Below are positions 1 through 6,143 of a stretch of 64,000 bases of DNA, piece by piece. A program made the translations under genes and the position numbers. The notes under the pieces were generated by a model, which saw only the letters and a program-made list of their open reading frames with translations, did no database searches and was not told where the DNA came from. This DNA is from Gemmatimonadota bacterium (GTDB lineage: Bacteria; Gemmatimonadota; Gemmatimonadetes; Longimicrobiales; Gaopeijiaceae): assembly GCA_016873995.1 (NCBI GenBank), contig VGVR01000003.1, positions 62,001 through 126,000 on the forward strand. The letters run 5' to 3'. Numbering within the stretch: the stretch's first letter is position 1; the number at the start of each line of letters is the position of its first letter.

Positions 1-2
1 CC

Positions 3-65
3 GTCTTCCTCGTGTATGCGCCCATGGCGTGGAGCCTGTCCGAGCTCGTGGGGACCAGAGAGTGA
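3..65 (+). CDS. C-terminal tail of an unidentified protein (5' end outside window)
   Basis: An open frame enters from the left edge and ends at TGA 63-65. The 20 visible residues are hydrophobic then polar (begins VFLVYAPMAW, ends VGTRE), which would suit the last membrane helix and tail of an inner-membrane protein. There is too little to name a family, and the frame could be chance. The following 203 bases to the aminotransferase hold no convincing gene. Confidence 0.3.
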   Translation, partial: VFLVYAPMAWSLSELVGTRE

Positions 66-202
66 GAAAAAGCGCCCAGCGACACTGCGTGACCGACAGA
101 ACTAAGGTGAGATGGTCGGCGTAGTTATGGAAGGCCGGAGGGTTCCATGTCGGTCGCCGGGGACCTGCCCCCCGGAAGGGCCGGAACGGCCGGATCGGAG
201 CC

Positions 203-232
203 TTGGGATGTGCCCGGTCCGGGTACGATATT
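203..232 (+). promoter_or_regulatory. Possible sigma70-type promoter of the aminotransferase gene
   Basis: TTGGGA at 203-208 and GATATT at 227-232 are separated by 18 bases and lie 36 bases upstream of the ATG at 269. The match is moderate and based on sequence alone. It is the only plausible -35/-10 pair I see in the leader. Confidence 0.3.
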
Positions 233-268
233 CGGGGCCGCCACCCTCGGGGACGTGAGGAGTCTCGA

Positions 269-1504
269 ATGTCCAGCGTGCCGTTCAGCGAGAACATCAG
301 GAAGCTGAAGCCCTCCGCCACGATGGCCGTGAGCGCGCTCGCGAAGCGACTCGCCGCCGAGGGGCGGGACATCCTCGACCTGAGCGCCGGCGAGCCCGAC
401 TTCGACACGCCGGCGTTCGTGCGCGACGCCGCGATCCGCGGCATCCAATCGGGGCAGACGCGCTACACGCCGCCGGCGGGCACGCCTGCGCTCCGCAAAG
501 CGATCGCCGCGCGGCTGAGCGAGCGCGCCGGTCGCGACATGCATTGGGAAGGCGTGGTGGTCACGTCGGGCGCGAAGCAGGCGCTGTTCAACGCGATGTT
601 CGCGCTCTTCGGACCGGGCGACGAGGTGCTGGTGCCGGCCCCCTACTGGACCACGTATCCCGATCTGGCGACGATCGCGCGCGCCGAGCCGGTCATCGTG
701 ATGGGGGACGCAGCCAGGAGCTTCAAGATCGGGCCGGACGACCTGGACAGAGCGGCTACGCCGCGCACGCGCGGCCTGGTGCTGAACAGCCCGTGCAACC
801 CGACGGGCGCCGTGTACTCGCTGGCGGAGGTGCAGGCGATCGCCGAGTGGGCGCGCGACCGGGGTGTGTGGCTGCTCTCCGACGAGATCTACCGCGCCAT
901 CTACTACGGCGCGGAAGGGGATCATGCGCCGGGCCTGATCGAGCTGCCGCCGTCGAGCCTCGGCCACTTCGTGCTCGTCGACGGCGCCTCGAAGGCGTTC
1001 GCGATGACGGGGTGGCGCATCGGCTTCACTTGGGCGGATCCGGAGGTCTCGAAGCAGTTCGCCGCGCTGCAGAGCCAGATCACGTCCAACCCGACCACGC
1101 CTGCGCAGGTCGCGGCGCTGGAGGCGTACTCGAACGTGGCCGCCGCGGATGCGTCGGTCTCTCAGATGGCGCGTGCCTTCCGGCGGCGCCGAGACCTGGT
1201 CACCGCGCGCCTGCGCGAGTTGCTCCCCGGCGTACCGTTCGTGAGACCCGAGGGAGCGTTCTATCTCTACTTCCGCGTGGACGGATTCTTCGGCGCGGAC
1301 GTGCAGAGCGCCACGGCGTGGTGCTCGCGCCTGCTCGAGAGCCAGGGCGTGGCGCTCGTGCCGGGGGCCGCGTTCGGCGACGACCGGTGGGTGCGGATGA
1401 GCTACGCGGCCGCCGACGAGGTGCTCGAGCGCGCGCTCGGCCGCATCGCCGCTCACGCGGGAGCTAGGTCAGCGACTCAGGTGAGCGCGGCCGCGACGCG
1501 CTGA
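269..1504 (+). CDS. Class I pyridoxal-phosphate aminotransferase (aspartate aminotransferase-like)
   Basis: A 411-residue fold-type I PLP enzyme that probably transfers the amino group between aspartate (or a similar amino acid) and 2-oxoglutarate in the cytoplasm. The N-terminus carries a GEPDFDTP segment typical of the Thermus-type aspartate aminotransferase subgroup. SPCNPTG lies near residue 175, and the Schiff-base lysine is Lys242 in SKAFAMTGWR. The frame is open from 203, but the ATG at 269 is preceded six bases away by GAGGAG (257-262), and homologues begin close to this point, so I take it as the start. The 3' end overlaps the convergent fructosamine kinase gene by 28 bases. Substrate choice within the family (aspartate, prephenate, aromatic) cannot be fixed from sequence alone. 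Confidence 0.9.
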   Translation: MSSVPFSENIRKLKPSATMAVSALAKRLAAEGRDILDLSAGEPDFDTPAFVRDAAIRGIQSGQTRYTPPAGTPALRKAIAARLSERAGRDMHWEGVVVTSGAKQALFNAMFALFGPGDEVLVPAPYWTTYPDLATIARAEPVIVMGDAARSFKIGPDDLDRAATPRTRGLVLNSPCNPTGAVYSLAEVQAIAEWARDRGVWLLSDEIYRAIYYGAEGDHAPGLIELPPSSLGHFVLVDGASKAFAMTGWRIGFTWADPEVSKQFAALQSQITSNPTTPAQVAALEAYSNVAAADASVSQMARAFRRRRDLVTARLRELLPGVPFVRPEGAFYLYFRVDGFFGADVQSATAWCSRLLESQGVALVPGAAFGDDRWVRMSYAAADEVLERALGRIAAHAGARSATQVSAAATR

Positions 1505-2424
1505 GCGGCTCGCAGCGCGCTCGCTTCGTACGAGGCGCCGAACAAGTTCACGTGCACGAGCAGGTAGTAGAGCTGGTAGAGGTCGCGCCGATACGCCCGG
1601 TACTCCGCCGATATGCCGCGCACCTCGTGATAGGCATCGTAGAAAGCGCGCTCGAAACCGCCGAATAGCTCGCTCATGGTGAGGTCGACCTCGCCGTGGC
1701 CGAGGTACACGGCGGGATCGATGAGCACGGGCTCGCCACGCCGCAGCGGATCACGCCGCCCGTCATGTCCGCCACGTTGTGCGACGGTCCCGGGGCTCGG
1801 CTCCATGACCTCGGCGACCAGCCAGTTGCCGCCCCAGAGGTCGCCGTGCACCAGCTCGGGGCGCGTCACGTCCGCGAGCGCGGTCGGAATAACTTCGAGC
1901 ACCGCGTCGAGGGCGCGCGTCGCCGTCGCGTCTTGCAGGTAGCCGCCCAGCCGCGCGCGCTCGAGCTGAGGCGCCAGGCGGCGGTCACGCCAGAAGTCCG
2001 CCCAGCTCGCGGCCGGGCGGTTGGCCTGCGGGAGCGAGCCGATCCAGTTGTCGCGGCGCCAGCCGAACGTGCGCTCGCTCGCGGACGTGTGCATCGCGGC
2101 GAGCCCCCGGCCGAGGCGCTCGTGCGTGTCGGCTGCAGGACGGGCTGTCGCGACGTACTCGAGCAGAAGCCAATCTTCGCCCCATGCGACGACCGAAGGA
2201 GCGCGTAGGCTACCGGAGGCGCGAATCGCCTGGAGCCCATCCGCCTCTGCTTCGAACATGCCCTGCGCGGCCGAGGCGTTCCACTTGAGGAAGTACGTGG
2301 TGCCGGCGTCGGTATCGATGCGCGCGCCGTGGTGGATGCAACCGCCGCCGATCGGCTGCTCCCGCACGATGCGCGCGCCGACGGCGTCGCTCACGGCTAC
2401 CGCGACCTGCGCCGGAAGCGTCAC
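1477..2424 (-). CDS. Fructosamine kinase family protein (ketosamine-3-kinase)
   Basis: A 315-residue APH-fold small-molecule kinase. Family members phosphorylate the C3 hydroxyl of protein- or amino-acid-bound ketosamines, so that glycation adducts fall apart (deglycation repair). Seen here: an N-terminal glycine-rich loop (IGGGCIHHGARI), an FLKW lysine region, the catalytic HGDLWGGNW motif near residue 190, and the metal-binding IDPAVYLGHGEVD segment. A loop rich in Gly, Arg and Asp is inserted between the catalytic motif and IDPA. The GTG start at 2424 overlaps the stop of the upstream phosphatase gene by four bases (GTGA), so the two are very likely co-transcribed and translationally coupled. 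A phosphatase-fructosamine kinase pair is seen in many bacteria. The 3' end runs 28 bases into the convergent aminotransferase gene. Confidence 0.88.
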   Translation of the reverse strand: MTLPAQVAVAVSDAVGARIVREQPIGGGCIHHGARIDTDAGTTYFLKWNASAAQGMFEAEADGLQAIRASGSLRAPSVVAWGEDWLLLEYVATARPAADTHERLGRGLAAMHTSASERTFGWRRDNWIGSLPQANRPAASWADFWRDRRLAPQLERARLGGYLQDATATRALDAVLEVIPTALADVTRPELVHGDLWGGNWLVAEVMEPSPGTVAQRGGHDGRRDPLRRGEPVLIDPAVYLGHGEVDLTMSELFGGFERAFYDAYHEVRGISAEYRAYRRDLYQLYYLLVHVNLFGASYEASALRAAQRVAAALT

Positions 2425-2924
2425 TCGTTCGCCGTCAGCTCCGCGAGCAGCGCCGCGCAAGAGCGGTGCACCATCTCGTACACGAGATCGAAGCCGCTCG
2501 GGCCGCCGTAGTAGGGATCGGGCACGTCGCGGTCGGCCTCGCCTGCGGCTGCTGCATCGTGCGCGCGCAGCAGGCGGATGTTGGCACGCGCGCTCGCGCG
2601 CGCGAGGCGTCGCAGGTCGCGCAGGTTCTCGCGGTCCATCGCGAGCACGTGATCGAACGTGTCGAGGTCGTCCGGGGTGACCTGGCGGGCTCGGCTCGGC
2701 AGCTCGACGCCATGTTTGCGGGCGACGGCGGTGGCCCGCGCGTCGGGTCGCTCGCCGACGTGCCAGTCGCACGTGCCGGCCGAGTCGACCTCGAAGCGGT
2801 GGTCGAGCCCCGCCTCCCGCACCAGGTGCAGGAAGACCCCCTCGGCAAGCGGCGATCGGCAGATGTTGCCCAGGCAGACGAAGAGCACGCGCGTCCGCAC
2901 CGCGTCGCGATCGGCATTGGCCAT
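2421..2924 (-). CDS. Low-molecular-weight protein tyrosine phosphatase
   Basis: A 167-residue cytoplasmic phosphatase of the LMW-PTP family. The signature loop CLGNICRS has nucleophile Cys17 and phosphate-binding Arg23, and the general-acid motif DPYYGG lies near residue 136. Members dephosphorylate phosphotyrosine proteins, and some act on low-molecular-weight phospho-sugars. It is the first gene of a two-gene unit with the fructosamine kinase (4-base overlap). Such pairs may act on glycation intermediates or protein-arginine/tyrosine phosphates, but the substrate here is unknown. The ATG at 2924 begins 11 residues before the VLFVCLGNICR core, a normal length. It is divergent from the DEAD helicase with an 85-base spacer. 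Confidence 0.92.
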   Translation of the reverse strand: MANADRDAVRTRVLFVCLGNICRSPLAEGVFLHLVREAGLDHRFEVDSAGTCDWHVGERPDARATAVARKHGVELPSRARQVTPDDLDTFDHVLAMDRENLRDLRRLARASARANIRLLRAHDAAAAGEADRDVPDPYYGGPSGFDLVYEMVHRSCAALLAELTANE

Positions 2925-2966
2925 GACGCAACTTCACCGCCGTCCTACACCCCAGGCAACTGGCCC

Positions 2967-2977
2967 GGTTACCTTTC
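2967..2977 (+). promoter_or_regulatory. GGTTACCTTTC promoter-like element upstream of the DEAD helicase
   Basis: GGTTACCTTTC at 2967-2977 contains a TACCTT hexamer that fits the TAnnnT form of a -10 box. The same 11 bases occur immediately upstream of typA (32968-32978), in both cases preceded by CTGG and three pyrimidines. Here it would put the transcript start near 2982, consistent with the TTG start at 3010 and not with the upstream ATG at 2923. Confidence 0.4.
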
Positions 2978-3009
2978 GCGCTCATCGAAACCTGGGTGAC
3001 ACCGACGCT

Positions 3010-4269
3010 TTGAGCTCTACCGGCTTCTCCGACCTGAACCTCTCGCCCTCGCGCCTCGCTGCGATCGAGGCCCTCGGCTGGACGACCCCGACGCCCATCC
3101 AGGCGAAGGCGATCCCGGCCGGACTCTCCGCCCAGGACGTGGTCGGCATCGCTCAGACGGGCACCGGCAAGACGGCCGCGTTCATGATTCCGGCTCTGGA
3201 GAAGATCCAGGCGGGCAAAGGCACGCAGGTGCTGGTGCTCTGCCCGACGCGCGAGCTCGCCCAGCAGGTCGCCGAGGACACCGAGTTGCTCGCCAAGGGG
3301 ACGCGCATCAAGTCCCAAGCGATCTTCGGCGGCGTGAGCTACAAGGCCCAGATCGACGCACTCGAGCGCGGCGACGAGGTCATCGTGGCGACCCCGGGCC
3401 GCCTCATCGACCACCTGCAGTCGAAGCGGGGCGACCTGTCCGCCGTCCGCTATCTGGTGCTCGACGAGGCGGACCGCATGCTCGACATGGGGTTCCGGCC
3501 GCAGATCGAGCAGGTGCTCAAGGCGCTCCCGCGCGACCGCCAGACGATGCTCTTCAGCGCGACGATGCCGCACGGCGTGCACGACCTCGCGCTGCGCATA
3601 ACCAAGGAAGCCCTCTGGATCGAGGCCGCACCGCCCGGAACCACGGCGTCGGGAATCGAGGAGTTCTTCTACTCGGTGAAGCCGGAGAAGAAGCCCGACC
3701 TCCTGTTCGAGCTGGTGAAGCGGCCGGAGTGGGCGCAGGTGCTGGTGTTCACGCGCACCAAAGCAGCGGCCGACGTGCTCGAGGGGCGCCTCCAGCGCGA
3801 AGGGATCCAGACCGACGCGCTCCACTCGGACCGCCAAATGAAAGAGCGGGCGCGCGCGCTCGAGCGCTTCGCCAGCGGCAAGATCCGCGTGTTGGTCGCG
3901 ACCGACCTGGCGCAGCGCGGCCTGGACGTCGAGGGGATCAGCCACGTCGTGAACTACGATGTCCCGCTCGACCCCGAGGACTACGTGCACCGCATCGGCC
4001 GCACGGGCCGGGCGGGCGCGAAAGGCACCGCGGTGACGTTCGTCACTGCCGCCGACCTCGGCGCCATGAAGAGCCTCGAGCATCGGCTGGGTCGCGTGGT
4101 CGAGCGCGTGCATCTCCCGGAGTTCGACTATGCCGGGACGCCGCAGACCGAGCGCGGCTCCGCGGCTTCGCGCGGGCGCAACTCGCGTTCGCCGCGCGGC
4201 ATGGGCGCGCGCTCCGCCGCCGACCTGACGCCCGAGGAGCTGAAGGCGCTCCTCGACCAGGGCTCCTGA
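3010..4269 (+). CDS. DEAD-box ATP-dependent RNA helicase (RhlE-like)
   Basis: A 419-residue cytoplasmic RNA helicase, probably for ribosome assembly or RNA turnover. Motifs in order: Q-motif region (WTTPTPIQ), Walker A AQTGTGKT near residues 48-55, PTRELAQQ, DEAD near 152, SAT near 183, and HRIGRTGRAG near 327. A short basic Ser/Arg-rich tail follows, ending in a helical LTPEELKALLDQ segment. The frame is open far upstream, but the upstream codons run antisense through the phosphatase gene. The conserved fold begins at STGFSDLNLSPS, and TTG at 3010 is the nearest start codon. No clear Shine-Dalgarno is visible, so the exact start is uncertain (an ATG at 2923 is the alternative). Confidence 0.9.
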   Translation: MSSTGFSDLNLSPSRLAAIEALGWTTPTPIQAKAIPAGLSAQDVVGIAQTGTGKTAAFMIPALEKIQAGKGTQVLVLCPTRELAQQVAEDTELLAKGTRIKSQAIFGGVSYKAQIDALERGDEVIVATPGRLIDHLQSKRGDLSAVRYLVLDEADRMLDMGFRPQIEQVLKALPRDRQTMLFSATMPHGVHDLALRITKEALWIEAAPPGTTASGIEEFFYSVKPEKKPDLLFELVKRPEWAQVLVFTRTKAAADVLEGRLQREGIQTDALHSDRQMKERARALERFASGKIRVLVATDLAQRGLDVEGISHVVNYDVPLDPEDYVHRIGRTGRAGAKGTAVTFVTAADLGAMKSLEHRLGRVVERVHLPEFDYAGTPQTERGSAASRGRNSRSPRGMGARSAADLTPEELKALLDQGS

Positions 4270-4301
4270 TCTCCCCCCGAAACCCTCGGACGTAACACAC
4301 G

Positions 4302-4709
4302 ATGATCTTCCGCCGATACGGCAACGCCTACCACAGCGTGGAGCTGAACTTCGACTCGAAGGCGCTCAACGAGATCGGCTTCCGCCGCGACCGCGTAGAG
4401 TCCATCGAGGCGGACCACTTCGCCTCGTTCACCAAGGTGGGCACGCACGAGCTGGTGGCTGAGGCGGAGGGCTCCGTGCAGGACGAGACCGAGGGCGTGC
4501 TCCTCGCACGACTCGCCGAGAAGCTCGTGGCCCTCGATCGGGCCCTGGGGGCGGGTGAGGTGCTCGTCGTCGACAACGACCAGGGCAACGACTGGCCGAA
4601 GACCAAGCAGACGACTACGAACGTCATCGTCGCGGGCGAGAACAAGCTGTACTTCCACTATTCGGTCGGTCCCGCGCTGCGCGCCAGCGTGTGGCGACGC
4701 GGGTCGTAG
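4302..4709 (+). CDS. Conserved protein of unknown function (135 aa)
   Basis: Starts MIFRRYGNAYHSVELNFD and contains an acidic central part (AEGSVQDETEG) and a VVDNDQGNDWPKT segment. There is no signal peptide or membrane helix. I do not recognise a named domain, though it resembles short, soluble conserved proteins of Gemmatimonadota-type genomes. It starts 32 bases after the helicase stop and is probably co-transcribed with it. Its last 17 codons and stop (HYSVGPALRASVWRRGS) form the first copy of a 55-bp tandem duplication, so the gene end has been copied once into the downstream spacer. Confidence 0.7.
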   Translation: MIFRRYGNAYHSVELNFDSKALNEIGFRRDRVESIEADHFASFTKVGTHELVAEAEGSVQDETEGVLLARLAEKLVALDRALGAGEVLVVDNDQGNDWPKTKQTTTNVIVAGENKLYFHYSVGPALRASVWRRGS

Positions 4710-4767
4710 CCGCTATTCGGTCGGTCCCGCGCTGCGCGCCAGCGCGTGGCGATGCGCGTCGCAGCCG
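4658..4767 (+). repeat. 55-bp tandem duplication of the 3' end of the preceding gene
   Basis: Unit 1 (4658-4712) and unit 2 (4713-4767) are each 55 bases and differ at four positions. Unit 1 holds the last codons and the TAG stop of the 135-aa gene. In unit 2 the TAG is CAG, so the copy could not end translation at the same place. The similarity (51/55) suggests a fairly old duplication. Confidence 0.9.
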
Positions 4768-4846
4768 CCCCAGCGCGACCCCCCGCGGTGGCCCCCAATT
4801 GGTGACCCGCGGCGGAGTGACGGCCGGGTCCTTGTAGGGTTTTTCC

Positions 4847-5081
4847 CCACACGACGCTTCGGAACGTGCCTGACGGCTGGGGTCCCCGGGCCGGGCCTAG
4901 GTTCATCCCAGAGTTCGGGCCGAACCGGCAGCAGCTGCCGGAGAAGCCCAGGGGTTCCGCCGGAAGTTCAGGGCAGGGGCTTCCGGCGGGCCCACGCAGG
5001 CGAAGCGTCCTGTTGGCGGGAGGGTCACAGGCGCTTCCTACGGACCCGGTGAGACTTCGGTCTCGCCGGGTTCTTTTTTTT
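4847..5081 (+). ncRNA. Candidate structured RNA of unknown family, ending in an intrinsic terminator
   Basis: The 472-base gap between 4709 and the cupin start has no convincing protein but dense RNA structure. A long-range stem pairs 4854-4861 (ACGCTTCG) with 5001-5008 (CGAAGCGT), continued by 4865-4868 with 4993-4996. Inside it lie a perfect hairpin 4925-4941 (CCGGCAG/CTGCCGG), itself enclosed by a GGGC/GCCC pair, and a second perfect hairpin 4959-4987 (GCCGGAAG/CTTCCGGC, 13-base loop). The 5002-5013 strand can instead pair with 5027-5037 (GAAGCG/CGCTTC plus CCTGT/ACAGG). A terminator follows at 5044-5081. A TAGGGT at 4835-4840 may be the -10 box. I checked it by eye against RNase P, tmRNA, SRP, TPP, cobalamin and 6S signatures and found no match. 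It could be a free small RNA or a cis-regulator of the cupin gene. The 5' end is a guess. Confidence 0.55.
5044..5081 (+). terminator. Strong Rho-independent terminator
   Basis: A 12-base-pair stem (5044-5055 with 5060-5071, one G-U pair) closed by a TTCG tetraloop is followed directly by a T-rich run at 5071-5081 (one C). This is the only hairpin in the window with a full U-tract. It ends the candidate RNA 100 bases before the cupin start codon. Confidence 0.93.
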
Positions 5082-5181
5082 GGCGGGTTGCCGCACTCTC
5101 CCACGACGCCCCGGGCGGCCTGCTTTACGCGCCCGGCCCGACGGCCCAACTTCACGGCGCCTACTCCAGGAGGATGCGTCC

Positions 5182-5541
5182 GTGTCCGTCCGCAACGTCG
5201 ACAGCTTCATCGCGGAACCCGTGTCCGCAGGGCGTGAGACCACGCGCCAGGTGCTCATCGGTCCCGACGTGGGCCCGAACTTCGCCCTGCGCCGCTTCAT
5301 CATGCAGCCGGGCGGAGGCATGCCGCTGCACACGAACGAAGTGGAGCACGAGCAGTACGTGCTGCGTGGCAGCGCGAAGGTGCAGATCGGGGACGCAGTG
5401 CATCACGTGAAGGCAGGGGATGTGGTCTTCATCCCCGGCGGCGTGCCGCACAGTTACGACGCAGACGCGGGCGCCGAGCCGTTCGAGTTCCTGTGCATCG
5501 TGCCGAACCGCCCCGATCAAGTGAAGATCGTCGGCTGCTGA
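5182..5541 (+). CDS. Small single-domain cupin protein
   Basis: A 119-residue cytoplasmic beta-barrel of the cupin_2 type. Motif 1 (HTNEVEHEQYVL, from about residue 51) supplies the His/His/Glu metal ligands, and motif 2 (GDVVFIPGGVPHSY) supplies the last His. Single cupins bind a divalent metal and act as isomerases, dioxygenases or small-molecule sensors; nothing here fixes the substrate. The GTG at 5182 is preceded at a 7-base spacing by AGGAGGA (5168-5174), which sets the start although the frame is open upstream. The gene lies just after the candidate structured RNA and its terminator, so it may be controlled by attenuation. It converges on the GGDEF-like gene with seven bases between the stops. 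Confidence 0.85.
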   Translation: MSVRNVDSFIAEPVSAGRETTRQVLIGPDVGPNFALRRFIMQPGGGMPLHTNEVEHEQYVLRGSAKVQIGDAVHHVKAGDVVFIPGGVPHSYDADAGAEPFEFLCIVPNRPDQVKIVGC

Positions 5542-5548
5542 TCCAGCC

Positions 5549-6034
5549 TCAGGCCATCTCTACCCCGCCGCCCGCGGCTTCGGCGGCGACGAGCACGCGG
5601 TCGGCCGCCTCGAGCAGCTCCGAAGGGTCGCGCATGCGGCGGTCGTACGCCGCGAGCCCGAACGCGATGGACGCCTGGGAGATCTCACCTAGTGCCATCT
5701 CGAGTCGGTCGGCGGCGATGCGCGCGCCCTGCAGGTTGGTGCCCAGCAGGAGCACGACGTAGCGACCTCCTCCCACGTGCGCGACGAGGTCCGAATCGCG
5801 CGTGGTCATCTGGACCATCTGGCCCACGGTTCTGAGCTGCTCCTTCGGGATGCCGTTCGCTCCGCCTACGGAGAGGAGCATGACCGTGAACGCCAGGCCG
5901 CGATCGCCCGCCGCGAACAGATAGGAGTAGACGAGCTCGAAGTGGAGCCCGTTCGCGAGCCCGGTTACGGAGTCGGTGAGCGCGGGGTGTCCGATCGCAT
6001 GTTCTCTGCCCTGCGCGTGCTGCTTGGCAAGCAT
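5549..6034 (-). CDS. Degenerate GGDEF-domain protein
   Basis: About 161 residues with the fold of a diguanylate cyclase domain: DSVTGLANGLHFELVY at the start, then a VGGGRYVVLL segment where the catalytic GG(D/E)EF loop should be. The acidic catalytic residues are missing, so it should not make cyclic di-GMP. It may bind a nucleotide or serve as a protein interaction module. I chose the ATG at 6034 because GGAG lies five bases upstream; a TTG at 6103 in the same frame gives 184 residues. It sits 109 bases downstream of the PQQ dehydrogenase stop on the same strand, with a perfect stem-loop between them that may separate the transcripts. Confidence 0.65.
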   Translation of the reverse strand: MLAKQHAQGREHAIGHPALTDSVTGLANGLHFELVYSYLFAAGDRGLAFTVMLLSVGGANGIPKEQLRTVGQMVQMTTRDSDLVAHVGGGRYVVLLLGTNLQGARIAADRLEMALGEISQASIAFGLAAYDRRMRDPSELLEAADRVLVAAEAAGGGVEMA

Positions 6035-6111
6035 GTCGGCTCCGTAGCTCGCGGCGCGGGGGGGCGCACCGAGAATCTCGGGCACCACCCCCGTCCGTGA
6101 CAACTACGGCG

Positions 6112-6136
6112 GCGGCACTCGGGCATCGAGTGCCGC
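6112..6136 (-). terminator. Perfect 10-bp stem-loop after the PQQ dehydrogenase gene
   Basis: GCGGCACTCG (6112-6121) and CGAGTGCCGC (6127-6136) pair perfectly around a five-base loop, directly beyond the dehydrogenase stop at 6144. There is no U-run on the minus strand, so it may be a Rho-dependent or stabilising 3' structure and not a classical terminator. Confidence 0.5.
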
Positions 6137-6143
6137 TGCGACG

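Noticed and set aside
66-268. Short ATG frames in the leader of the first aminotransferase
   Set aside because: They are Arg/Pro-rich, lack ribosome sites and have no conserved pattern.
1477-4113. Minus-strand frame of 878 codons covering the kinase, phosphatase and part of the helicase
   Set aside because: Only its last 315 codons match a protein family (fructosamine kinase). The rest is antisense to, or out of frame with, real genes.
4710-5181. Possible known RNA (RNase P, tmRNA, SRP, 6S, TPP or cobalamin riboswitch)
   Set aside because: None of the conserved core motifs of these RNAs is present. I therefore left the family open.
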